From the NCBI RefSeq assembly GCF_902499135.1, contig NZ_CABVPR010000029.1:1-64000 (forward strand): 64,000 bases of DNA, read 5' to 3'. Every line of letters starts with the position of its first letter. The stretch's first letter is position 1. The position numbers and the translations under genes are program-made. The notes below the pieces were generated by a model. It was not told the DNA's origin, ran no database searches, and was given only the letters and a program-made list of their open reading frames with translations. Positions 1-8,083 of the stretch are shown here, piece after piece. The DNA is from Burkholderia dolosa (GTDB taxonomy: Bacteria > Pseudomonadota > Gammaproteobacteria > Burkholderiales > Burkholderiaceae).

Positions 1-1
1 T

Positions 2-553
2 GGCTGCCAGGACATCCTGATCGCCGTGGTCGATGGCTTGAAGGGGCTGACCGAGGCCATCAGCGCGGCCTATCCGCGGACCACCGTTCAGACCTGCATC
101 GTGCATCTGATCCGCAACAGCCTCGAATACGCCAGCTACAAGGACCGTAAGGTGCTCGCCGCCGCGCTGCGCCCGATCTACGCGGCGGCCAGCGAAGAGG
201 CGGCACGGCAGGCGCTGCAAGACTTCGCCGACGGGCCTTGGGGCGCGAAGTACCCGACGATCGTGCAGTCGTGGCAACGCGCGTGGGAGCACGTCGTGCC
301 GTTCTACGTGTTTCCGCCGGAGATTCGACGGGTCGTGTACACCACGAACGCCATAGAAAGTTTGAATATGCAGTTGCGCAAGATCATCAAGACCCGTGGT
401 CACTTCCCGAACGACGAGGCGGCCATCAAGCTGCTCTGGCTGGCGTTGCGCAACGTACTGGCCAAGACCGTGCAGTCTGCGTTCGACTGGAAATCAGCGA
501 TGAACCAGTTTGCTATCCTGTTCGGCGAGCGATTTATGCAGGCGCGTGGATAA
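2..553 (+). CDS. IS256-family (mutator-type) transposase, 3' part, cut by window edge
   Basis: The frame is open from base 2, so the gene begins before the window and only about the last 183 residues are seen. They show the conserved second half of IS256-type transposases: the stretch around IAVVDGLKG that carries one of the DDE acidic residues, then TCIVHLIRNSL, then the C-terminal VVYTTNAIESLN and RKIIKTRGHFP blocks with the last catalytic glutamate. It would catalyse cut-and-paste movement of its own element. The C-terminus looks complete. The right inverted repeat should lie in the 40-60 bases after the stop, but I cannot define it without the left end. Whether the whole element is intact cannot be judged. 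Confidence 0.93.
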   Translation, partial: GCQDILIAVVDGLKGLTEAISAAYPRTTVQTCIVHLIRNSLEYASYKDRKVLAAALRPIYAAASEEAARQALQDFADGPWGAKYPTIVQSWQRAWEHVVPFYVFPPEIRRVVYTTNAIESLNMQLRKIIKTRGHFPNDEAAIKLLWLALRNVLAKTVQSAFDWKSAMNQFAILFGERFMQARG

Positions 554-740
554 CGTGCTGTTCAACCGCCTCGCCCACAAAAATGCGGACAGGTTCGCAA
601 AAGCCGCTGCAACGGGCAAAACTGCTGCAACCGCCGAAGTCGCCAGCACCGCCCGTACCGGATAGACTGTCGCCCGATTCATCCCGTCGGCCGCGGCATC
701 CTTTCGCCGCGCCCGCCCGAATGCCCTTCCCGGAGAACGA

Positions 741-1577
741 ATGCTGAAGCGCTTGGGGTTTTCGCTTGTGCTGCTGGCGGCTTGCGCGATCGCGCCGCAC
801 GCCTTTGCCCAGTCGTCGCTCGAACTCGACACGAACGGTACGTCGCGCGCGCTGTCGCCGCAGGCGCTGCTCGCGCGTCCCGATGCGGCGCTGATCCGCG
901 TGCCGCGCGACATTGCGTACGGCCGACCGATGACGTTCCGCGCGGTGCCGTTCGCCGCGCTGCTCGGCGACACGCCGCTGCCCGACGGAAGCGTGCTCGA
1001 AACGCGCGCAGCCGACGGCTTCGTCGCGCAACTGCCGGTCGATCTCGTACGCCGCCGCGCGCCGGGCGGCGCGGTCGCGTGGCTCGCGGTCGAGGACCCG
1101 GCGCATCCGTGGCCGAAGCTGCCAGGCAAAACGGTCAGCGCGGGGCCGTTCTATCTGGTGTGGGTCGGCCCGCATGCGTCGTCGATCCGCGGCGAGCAGT
1201 GGCCTTATCAGATCGTGCGCGTGACGCTCGAATCGTCGCCGCTCGCACGCTGGCCGTCGCTCGCCGTCGATCCCGCGCTGCCGACCGACGATCCGGCCCG
1301 CGCGGGTCAGCACGTGTTCGTCATGCAATGCCTCGCGTGCCACCGCATCGACGGCGCGGGCAGCAGCGACGCGGGCCCGGATCTGAACACGCCGATGAAC
1401 CCGGTCGATTACTTCCAGCCCGCCGCGCTGCGCCGCTACATCCGCAACCCGGCTTCGGTGCGCGACTGGCCGGGCCGCACGATGCCGGCGTTCCCGCCCG
1501 ACCAGCTGAGCGACCGGGAACTCGAACAGGTGGTCGCTTACCTCACGCACATCGCGCAGCGCCGCGCACGCAACTAG
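741..1577 (+). CDS. Periplasmic c-type cytochrome with N-terminal molybdopterin-oxidoreductase-like domain
   Basis: 278 residues. Residues 1-23 are a signal peptide ending AFA, so the protein is exported. The C-terminal 90 residues form a class I cytochrome c domain with the haem motif CLACH (C197, C200, H201) and a likely axial methionine in RTMPAF (about M248). The N-terminal part, about 25-165, has the feel of the small oxidoreductase molybdopterin-like domain (PFYLVWVGP, WPYQIVRV) but lacks an obvious cofactor cysteine. It probably moves electrons in the periplasm; the partner is unknown because no oxidoreductase gene adjoins it. The start is supported by GGAGAACGA just upstream. It stands alone between an IS256 fragment and a relic region. 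Confidence 0.85.
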   Translation: MLKRLGFSLVLLAACAIAPHAFAQSSLELDTNGTSRALSPQALLARPDAALIRVPRDIAYGRPMTFRAVPFAALLGDTPLPDGSVLETRAADGFVAQLPVDLVRRRAPGGAVAWLAVEDPAHPWPKLPGKTVSAGPFYLVWVGPHASSIRGEQWPYQIVRVTLESSPLARWPSLAVDPALPTDDPARAGQHVFVMQCLACHRIDGAGSSDAGPDLNTPMNPVDYFQPAALRRYIRNPASVRDWPGRTMPAFPPDQLSDRELEQVVAYLTHIAQRRARN

Positions 1578-2059
1578 TCGCGCCGCGTCATGCAGTCATG
1601 CAGTCGCGCAGTCACGCCATCACGCGGCCACGCGATTACGCACCCGGCTCCCGCGACTCTGCAGCACCGCGCACAGCAGCACGTCGGCGCCCGCGGCCGC
1701 CCACTCCGGCGTGATCGCGTCGGCCTCGTTGTGGCGTTGATGAAAGGTTGCGGCTACCCCCGGCGCTCGCTCGCGCAGAACCCGATGTAAAAACGCTCAA
1801 GGGCAATCAGTTGTGCACACATCGAATGGAGCCGCAAGCGAGAGAGGCCGCTATCCGCGCGGGCGTGCCGAATCGCATGGCGGACCTCGCATGCCCGCAA
1901 CCCGTCCGCATTGGCTGGCGCCGTGAACATGCGAGTCGCTTCGCCGTCACGCTCGATTTATGCAGCAACGCCCGTTGGCGCGAACATCATCTGCCGGGCG
2001 CCCCCAGCGCCGTGGTTGCGGTTAAACACGAAACAGCGCTGTTCGGTCGCGCTGTACCG
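1578..2059. other. Intergenic region between cytochrome and LysR genes
   Basis: Apart from the peptidase-like relic on the minus strand (1620-1790) nothing coding is recognised. The first 60 bases carry a run of near-repeats of the type GCAGTCACGCC and GCAGTCATGC. Base composition shifts to lower GC from about 1780, which marks the left edge of the islet that holds the next three genes. Confidence 0.5.
1620..1790 (-). pseudogene. C-terminal relic of a peptidase-like gene (possibly M28 type)
   Basis: On the minus strand a coherent peptide ending at a stop at 1620-1622 contains TFHQRHNEADAITPEW followed by AGADVLLCAVLQ. This resembles the last metal-ligand region and C-terminal helix of zinc aminopeptidases of the M28/M20 type (a histidine, then NEADxIxPE, then a helix). 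There is no start and no upstream domain; the upstream sequence is replaced by the lower-GC LysR islet. I read it as the tail of a gene cut by insertion or deletion. The family call is weak. Confidence 0.35.
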
Positions 2060-2998
2060 TCAGCCCTGACCTTGACGCGCTTTACGCACGACCTCGCCTT
2101 TCGTTCGCTCGCTCAGCAGGCCGGCCATCTCCATCATCGTCGCCTTCACTTTGACGACAGCGTTGCTGAGCAGAGGCGTATCTCTCCAGCACAGAGACAG
2201 GTCGCGCTTGAAGTGGCGATTATTGATACGGACGAGCTTGAGCGTGTTCCGATCGAGTTCTGCATGCGCGGCGGACCAAGGCAGGACAGTAACGCCGATT
2301 TTCGCGGCAACCGCCGAAAAGAGAAGCGCTGCGGAGCTGGCCTCCAGGACGACATGGCATGCGAGACCGCGTTCACGCAGTGCCAATTCGACTCGCGTAC
2401 GTATGCTATTTGGCGCGCTCGGCAGCACCAACGGCATTTGGGAAAGATCGGTGACGCGTATCGGTTCGCGACGGAGATCGAATTCCTGCCGTGCAAACAA
2501 ATACAGCGCTTCGGAAAGCAGATATTCCGTCTTTATTCCGCGAGCTTGCACAGCGTCGGCGACGATCGCGACGTCGATGCGCCCGCTCGAAATCGCTTCC
2601 GGCAATTCAGCGCTCGGCACCTCCATCAACTCGAGCACGATGCCGGGATATCGCGCGCGGACAGCGAGGGCAAGCGGCATGGCCAGCACGCGAGAGGTGC
2701 TGGAAGGAAGTCCTACGGTCACTTTGCCCTGCGGCGTTTCCGCATCCTGGCGCAGCAACTCGCGAGTCCGGTCGGCCTCCCGCAAAAGTTGCAACGCGTG
2801 CCGATGCAGCGTTAATCCCGCGGCAGTCGGCGTCACCCCCTGAGAACTTCTGTCCAGGAGGAGCATCCCCATCTCGCTTTCCAGATTACGGATTTGCTGA
2901 CTCACGGCGGGCTGCGCAACGTGCAACATTTCGCTCGCTCGCGTCACGTTAGCGCATTCAACCACTTTCACGAAATACCTCAGTTGCCGCAAATCCAT
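2060..2998 (-). CDS. LysR-family transcriptional regulator (Nac/CbbR-like)
   Basis: 312 residues from the start MDLRQLRYFVKVVE, chosen over an upstream ATG because it is the canonical LysR N-terminus. The winged HTH spans about residues 18-40 (TRASEMLHVAQPAVSQQIRN) and the effector-binding domain fills the rest. It is divergent from the CoA-transferase gene (222 bp apart), so it most likely controls that gene and the hydratase-like gene after it; the inducer is unknown. Codon use is less GC-biased than in the surrounding genome, as in its two partners, which suggests joint transfer. Confidence 0.92.
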   Translation of the reverse strand: MDLRQLRYFVKVVECANVTRASEMLHVAQPAVSQQIRNLESEMGMLLLDRSSQGVTPTAAGLTLHRHALQLLREADRTRELLRQDAETPQGKVTVGLPSSTSRVLAMPLALAVRARYPGIVLELMEVPSAELPEAISSGRIDVAIVADAVQARGIKTEYLLSEALYLFARQEFDLRREPIRVTDLSQMPLVLPSAPNSIRTRVELALRERGLACHVVLEASSAALLFSAVAAKIGVTVLPWSAAHAELDRNTLKLVRINNRHFKRDLSLCWRDTPLLSNAVVKVKATMMEMAGLLSERTKGEVVRKARQGQG

Positions 2999-3220
2999 AT
3001 GATCCTCCGCATCGCACGCCATAAGGAAAAACGATCGGCCTATCAGAATACGATATTTCAAATCGATGAGCGTGTGCCATATGCTTTTTCTCGAGCACCG
3101 GAGCTTGTGCAGTGCCCTTCACCAGACGGATGAGGGGACGCGCAGGACAGTCGAGCACAGGGCAGGACGCTCGGCACCTCGAGCATCCTCGGTCCGATAT
3201 TTCGAGCAAGGAGTATTCAA

Positions 3221-4420
3221 ATGTCGCAAACGCACTCAAACATGCGTCCCCTTTCGGGCGTCACTGTCCTGGACTTGACGCATGTCCTTTCGGGACCATT
3301 CTGTACCATGATTCTCGCGGACCTCGGCGCACGGGTCATCAAGATCGAGCGCCCGGATAGCGGAGACGAAGCGCGGGAATTCGGTCCGTTCGTGGACGTG
3401 GAGGACGGGACGGCTTCCGGGTATTTCTTCTCCGTGAATCGTGGGAAGGAATCCATCGTGCTTGATTTGAAGGTAGCGCGGGATCGCTTCATTTTTCAGC
3501 GGATGCTCGAGCAGGCAGATATCCTTGTCGAAAACTTTAAACCGGGCGTAATGGACAGACTTGGACTCGGTTGGAAAGCCCTTTCTGAAGCGCATCCGCG
3601 ACTGGTCATGTGCTCGGTTTCGGGGTTTGGTCAGACAGGACCGTATCGCGCGCTCCCAGCCTACGATTTAGTGGTGCAGGCAATGGGCGGCATCATGAGC
3701 CTGACGGGGCCTGACGGTGGCCCGGCAGTTCGCGTGGGCACGTCAATCGGAGATCTGTGTGCGGGACTGTATGCCGCTATCGGGATACTCGCAGCGCTTC
3801 ACGAGCGAGAGCACACCGGGCGAGGCTCCTATGTAGACGTCGCGATGCTCGATGTTCAGGTCGCAATGCTCGAAAATGCGATCGTACGGTACCAGGTCGA
3901 TGGCCGGGCACCGGAGCCGATCGGCGCGCGCCATCCGTCGGTCAGCCCGTTCGGGGCGTTCCATGCGAAGGACGGGCCACTAATGATCGCGGTCGGCAGC
4001 GACGCGATGTTCGAACAGTTCTGTCTTTCGTTGGGTTGGCCCGAAGGCCGGTGTGATTCACGCTTTCACACGAATGCCAGCCGTAACGCGCATCTGGATG
4101 AGCTCACGGCCGAAATCGAAGTCCGCCTGCGACAGGCGACCGTAGACGAGTGGCTCGTGAAACTGCAAGCCGAAGGCATTCCGTGCAGCCCGTTGAACGA
4201 CGTTGGGCAAGTGCTGCGCGATCCGCAACTGCGTGCTCGCGATATGTTCGTCGATCTCCCCATCGCCAAAGACGTCAATCTGACGGTCGCCGGTTCGCCG
4301 CTGCGCTTTGCCGATCATGCCCCTCCCGCCTACCATCGCGCCCCGCGTCTCGGCGAACACAGCGATGCACTGATTGCCGAATTTTGCCCGGAATATGCGG
4401 AAATGCGGGGTGCAGCATGA
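3221..4420 (+). CDS. CaiB/BaiF-type (family III) CoA-transferase
   Basis: 399 residues, the normal length. Family III CoA-transferases move CoA between carboxylic acids through a covalent aspartyl-CoA thioester. The N-terminus (PLSGVTVLDLTHVLSGPFCTM, then LGARVIKIERP) and NRGKESIVLDLK are classic family blocks, and the catalytic aspartate is D178 in GTSIGDLCAG. The start has a strong AAGGAGT ribosome site eight bases ahead. The stop overlaps the next start (ATGA at 4417-4420), so the two are translationally coupled. With the hydratase-like enzyme it would activate and begin breaking down an unknown carboxylic acid. Confidence 0.94.
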   Translation: MSQTHSNMRPLSGVTVLDLTHVLSGPFCTMILADLGARVIKIERPDSGDEAREFGPFVDVEDGTASGYFFSVNRGKESIVLDLKVARDRFIFQRMLEQADILVENFKPGVMDRLGLGWKALSEAHPRLVMCSVSGFGQTGPYRALPAYDLVVQAMGGIMSLTGPDGGPAVRVGTSIGDLCAGLYAAIGILAALHEREHTGRGSYVDVAMLDVQVAMLENAIVRYQVDGRAPEPIGARHPSVSPFGAFHAKDGPLMIAVGSDAMFEQFCLSLGWPEGRCDSRFHTNASRNAHLDELTAEIEVRLRQATVDEWLVKLQAEGIPCSPLNDVGQVLRDPQLRARDMFVDLPIAKDVNLTVAGSPLRFADHAPPAYHRAPRLGEHSDALIAEFCPEYAEMRGAA

Positions 4421-5184
4421 ATGCCATCCTCAATACGAAGTGCGTGGTCGTCACACGGCCCGCCGCGCACGTCGTGCGCATCAAGCTCGACAATTCGCCG
4501 ATGAACGCGCTTTCACGCAAGCTGCGCGGCGAGCTGCGCGACGCGCTGGCCGATGCGCGTTCAGATGCCGACGTGCGCTGCCTGATTCTCACCGGCACCG
4601 GCCGGGCATTCTGCGCCGGCGACGACCTGAAGGAAGCATTGGAATACGGTCAGGATTTCTCCGAGCTCAACGCGCTTTTCAACATAGTCGAAGATTTCCC
4701 CGCGCCGGTCATTGCGGCGGTAAACGGTTGGTGCGTCGGAGGCGGCCTCGAACTCGCATTGTGTTGCGACATACGCATTGCCGCGGAAGGCGCCAACTTC
4801 ACGGCTGCGGGCGTCAACGTGGGACTGGTCGCCTCCACCTATCGTTTGCCGCGCATCATCGGTCTCGGACGCGCTAAAGCGATGCTGTTGAGCGGAGCGC
4901 CGTGCGACGCGCGGACGGCGGAAAGGTATGGCCTCGTGACCGCGGTGGTGCCTGCCGCGGACCTTGCGGCAACAGCGCTTACCCAGGCGATGGAGATAGC
5001 GTCGCGTGCACCATTATCCGAACGTGCAGCGAAACGGGCAGCAAACGCTGCGTTCGACCTCACGCGAGATGAAGCGAACGCTTGCGCGATCGAGAAATTC
5101 ACTGAACTGGAACGCAGCGCCGATCACCGCGCCGCGCTTGACGCTTTTTCCAGTCATCGGAACCCGGTCTTTTTCGGCCGTTAG
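4417..5184 (+). CDS. Enoyl-CoA hydratase/isomerase-family protein
   Basis: 255 residues of crotonase fold. The start is the ATG inside the ATGA overlap with the CoA-transferase. The oxyanion-hole segments are present (RAFCAGDDLKE near residue 64 and VGGGLELAL near 107, which includes the first acidic position E112). The second catalytic glutamate of true hydratases aligns with a glycine in FTAAGVNVGLVAS, so it may not be a standard hydratase. It presumably acts on the CoA ester made by its neighbour. The crotonase superfamily also includes isomerases, hydrolases and decarboxylases, so the reaction is open. Confidence 0.9.
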   Translation: MNAILNTKCVVVTRPAAHVVRIKLDNSPMNALSRKLRGELRDALADARSDADVRCLILTGTGRAFCAGDDLKEALEYGQDFSELNALFNIVEDFPAPVIAAVNGWCVGGGLELALCCDIRIAAEGANFTAAGVNVGLVASTYRLPRIIGLGRAKAMLLSGAPCDARTAERYGLVTAVVPAADLAATALTQAMEIASRAPLSERAAKRAANAAFDLTRDEANACAIEKFTELERSADHRAALDAFSSHRNPVFFGR

Positions 5185-5186
5185 TC

Positions 5187-5209
5187 ACCGTCCCTTTCCA
5201 AGAGACGGT
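5187..5209. repeat. Imperfect stem-loop after the hydratase-like gene
   Basis: Arms ACCGTC (5187-5192) and GACGGT (5204-5209) flank an 11-base loop, followed by TTTCATC. It could be a weak terminator for the upstream operon or part of the terminal inverted repeat of the IS5 relic whose stop lies five bases further on. I cannot separate the two. Confidence 0.3.
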
Positions 5210-5213
5210 TTCA

Positions 5214-5470
5214 TCACGACTGCTCGGCGCGGCGAAGGGTATTCCAGCAGATCGAGCAGCAACCGAGTTTGAGGAACGCGCCGTGAATGGCGGCGCGGCG
5301 CGCGAAACGAATACGGAGGCGAACGGAAGCGATGCAGCCACGCATGCGTGCGTTCAACGACCCGGCGATATGTGCCAAGGCCGCTGCCGTGTTCGGTTCG
5401 GCGCTTGGCGATCGCCGGCTCGATACCGCGATTGTGCGACGCGCTTCGTGCGCGATCGCTCGTCGTTGCG
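5214..5470 (-). pseudogene. IS5-family transposase, frameshifted 3' relic
   Basis: Read on the minus strand in shifting frames this shows the C-terminal block of IS5-group transposases: GIEP-type start, then AKRRTEHGSGLG, VVERTHAWLHRFR, then AFLKLGCCSICWNT and RRAEQS before a stop at 5214-5216. At least two frame changes break it (after the HRFR motif and before the GIEP motif) and the N-terminal two thirds are missing, so it is dead. It sits directly after the CoA-transferase islet and probably marks its right border. Confidence 0.75.
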
Positions 5471-5513
5471 GCAGATCGCGATCAGCCTGATTCCGCTGCT
5501 CGCATCGGCTGGT

Positions 5514-5843
5514 TCATCCCGCGGCTGCATGCGTTTCCGGCCGACAACACTCCAGTCGTAACCAGAGCGTCGCCGCATTGCTTTCGCTGTATTCGTACGG
5601 CCGCAGGTAATAGGTGTACTGCGTCTTCGCGAGTGCCGCGCGCGCTACCGGAATCGATACTGATGTCGCGCATTCGCCATACTTGTTCGGATCGGTCGGT
5701 CCTACCCATGCGCGGCCTTCGATGACATCGTCGACTAGCGCATCGACTAATACATCACCCTCATCCAGACCGATCAATGTCGCCGAAAAATGTCCCGCTG
5801 CGTCAGATTCTCGCCGCTGAGACGGATTCGACCTCGAATGCAA
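5514..5843 (-). pseudogene. Damaged or truncated hypothetical gene next to the IS5 relic
   Basis: A 109-residue frame with protein-like content, notably VGPTDPNKYGECATSVSI and KTQYTYYLRPYEYSESNA, and codon use less GC-biased than the neighbours. Upstream, in a different frame (about 5803-5930), comes another protein-like stretch, REFALGAPLSRHTHAVAFEV, so a single frameshift near 5805 may have split one gene. The right end stops where the IS5 relic begins. I do not recognise the family. It may be a remnant interrupted by the insertion sequence. Confidence 0.4.
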
Positions 5844-6065
5844 CCGCGTGCGTGTGCCGTGACAGCGGGGCGCCGAGCGCGAACTCGCGAACGGCGAACG
5901 CGTGAAGCTGTTCGACGTCGCGCTGAACGACGGACGCGACCACTACCTGCGCACGCGCGAGGATGCCGCCCTGCCCGACGCCCGCGCGGCGGCTGGCCGC
6001 GTGGCTGAGGAAGATGGCGGGCGTGTGAGCGCGCACCGCGGCGCGGGCGAATGCGTGTATGCGCA

Positions 6066-6767
6066 TCACACGGCCCGCGCCCAACCGCGCTCGGCCGCAT
6101 ACGCAACGGTCGCCCGCGCGAGTTCGTGCGTGGTATCGACGAGCGCGAGCGGCGCGTCGCCGAGCGCATGCGCGGCAATCGGAATCTCGGTGCAGCCCAT
6201 CACCGCGACGTCGACGTCCCGCCGCACGAGCGTCGCGAGCGCGCGCGACAGTTGCCGGCCCGCCGCGTCGACCCTGCCCGCCTTGACGGCCGCGATGCAC
6301 GCCGCGATATCGCGTTGCGCGGTCGCGCCGGGCATCACCGGCTCGATCCCGCGCGCCCGCAGCGCCGACTGATAGAGGCCGGACGCCAGCGTGCCGCCGG
6401 TCGCGAGCACCGCGACGCGCCGTACGCCAGCAGGCAACGCGGCCACCGCCGTGTCGACGATGTGCAGGATCGGTGCCGCACTGCGCGCGCGCAGCGGCGC
6501 ATACCAGTGATGCGCGGTATTGCACGGGATCGCGATCAGATCGACGCCGCTTCGGTTCAGCAGATCGATGCCGTCGAGCAGCGCGGGCAACGGATCGGTG
6601 TCGCCGTCGGTGATCGCGCGCGACCGGTCCGGCATGCGCGTCAGGTTCGCGACGAGCATCGGCAGATGATCCTGATCGCAGCGCGCGCGAGTCAAGCGGA
6701 TCACGCGGTGCATGAAGTCGACCGTCGCGAGCGGCCCCATTCCGCCAAGTACGCCGATGAGTGCCAT
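6066..6767 (-). CDS. Aspartate/glutamate racemase family protein
   Basis: 233 residues, typical length. The family interconverts L- and D-amino acids without a cofactor using two cysteines as acid/base. Both are visible, in AIPCNTAHHWY (about residue 81) and in VMGCTEIP (about residue 191), and the N-terminal IGVLGGMGPLATVDF is the family signature. It is the last gene of a leftward operon after the symporter (10-bp gap) and binding protein, so its substrate is probably the acidic or related amino acid these import. Aspartate or glutamate specificity cannot be told from sequence. Confidence 0.93.
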   Translation of the reverse strand: MALIGVLGGMGPLATVDFMHRVIRLTRARCDQDHLPMLVANLTRMPDRSRAITDGDTDPLPALLDGIDLLNRSGVDLIAIPCNTAHHWYAPLRARSAAPILHIVDTAVAALPAGVRRVAVLATGGTLASGLYQSALRARGIEPVMPGATAQRDIAACIAAVKAGRVDAAGRQLSRALATLVRRDVDVAVMGCTEIPIAAHALGDAPLALVDTTHELARATVAYAAERGWARAV

Positions 6768-6777
6768 GATGTCCTCG

Positions 6778-8082
6778 TCACGCGCGCGCGGGTCGCGCGC
6801 AAATGGCCGACACGACGGCCGAGTTGCCGATCACGAGCAGCAGCGTGCGCAGGATCTCGCAGAACGGATCGACGGCGACGAACAGCACGAACGCGGCTTC
6901 GAACGGCAGATGCAGCGCCGCGCACGTCATCCCGACGAGCGACACCGTGACGATGCCCGACGTGCCGGTCGACGCGAAGCCGGCGAGCACCGACGCGAGC
7001 AGCGCGAGCGCAAGCTCGCCGGGACCGAGCGGACGCTCGTACAGTTGCGCGACGAACAGCGTCGCGCTCGCGAAATACACCATCGGCCCGACGCGCAGCA
7101 ACGACACGGCGAGCGGCACGAGCAGCTCGACGCGGGCTCGCGAGAAGCCGAAGCCGTCCGCGAGGCATTCGATCATGCTCGGCATGCACGCGATGCTGCT
7201 GCGCGTCGCGAGCGCCATCGCGAACGGCGTGCGCAGCCGCACGAGCGTCGCGGACAGCGTGCAGCCCGCGCGCTTCCAGATCACGACGACCGCGACGGCG
7301 AGCAGCACGAGCGTGACGACGACGAACGCCGCGACGAAACGGAACATCGCCTCAAGTGGCCCGAAGCCGGACATGCCGATGTGCGCGGCGCCCGCGCAGA
7401 ACAGCACGACAGGCGTCGGATACGCGAGCCAGTGCATGATCTTCTGGCACGCGAAATACACGGTCTCGAGCGTGTGGCTCAGTGCGTTCGACACACGCGT
7501 CGGCACGCGTCCGGCCGCAAAGCCGAAGAACAGCGAGAACACGAGCGCCTTCAGCGTATCGCCGCTCGCGAGCGCGGCGAAGAAGTTGCCGGGCACGAGC
7601 GCGATCAGCATGTCCGCGAAGCCCGACGATTTCTCGGCGGGATCGGTGCCGTGCAGCGTCATCACGGTGTCGCTCGCCGCGCCGTCGCTGCCGACCAGCG
7701 CGCCGAACGCCTTCAGCGTCGCCTGCGACAGATGCTCGCCGGGCCGCATCGCGACGAGCACGACCGCGCCGACCACGACGACGAACACCGATACGCAGCC
7801 GAACACGGCGACCACGCGCATCACGAGGTCGGACGCGCTGCCGTCGCGCAGCAGTCGCTGCAGGCTGAAGATCACGGCTGCCGTCATGAACGGCAGCGCG
7901 GTCATCTTCAGCAAGCCGATGTACACCTCGCCGACGAAGTCGAATTTCGGCGCGGCCGACGGCAGCAGCATGCCCGCGACGATGCCGAGCGCGAGGCTGC
8001 CGAAGACGGTCCACGGATGAATCGCGAGCGCGTGCAGCCGGTCGGCGCGCGTCGCGGTGCTGCGGTTGCGGTTCGTGTTCAT
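6778..8082 (-). CDS. Dicarboxylate/amino acid:cation symporter (DAACS/SDF family)
   Basis: 434 residues with about eight hydrophobic membrane segments plus hairpin motifs. Family marks include the serine-containing RSSIACMPSMIECL (HP1 region), the TM7-like FASTGTSGIVTVSL region and VDPFCEILRTLLLVIGNS near the C-terminus. Relatives (GltP, DctA) take up glutamate, aspartate or C4-dicarboxylates with protons or sodium. One base separates its ATG from the stop of the upstream binding-protein gene, so the two are co-transcribed. A binding protein beside a secondary DAACS carrier is unusual. Confidence 0.92.
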   Translation of the reverse strand: MNTNRNRSTATRADRLHALAIHPWTVFGSLALGIVAGMLLPSAAPKFDFVGEVYIGLLKMTALPFMTAAVIFSLQRLLRDGSASDLVMRVVAVFGCVSVFVVVVGAVVLVAMRPGEHLSQATLKAFGALVGSDGAASDTVMTLHGTDPAEKSSGFADMLIALVPGNFFAALASGDTLKALVFSLFFGFAAGRVPTRVSNALSHTLETVYFACQKIMHWLAYPTPVVLFCAGAAHIGMSGFGPLEAMFRFVAAFVVVTLVLLAVAVVVIWKRAGCTLSATLVRLRTPFAMALATRSSIACMPSMIECLADGFGFSRARVELLVPLAVSLLRVGPMVYFASATLFVAQLYERPLGPGELALALLASVLAGFASTGTSGIVTVSLVGMTCAALHLPFEAAFVLFVAVDPFCEILRTLLLVIGNSAVVSAICARPARA

Positions 8083-8083
8083 G

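Noticed and set aside
1580-1640. Short GCAGTCAYGC-type repeats as a CRISPR-like array
   Set aside because: Units are about 10 bases, imperfect and without spacers; no cas genes are present.
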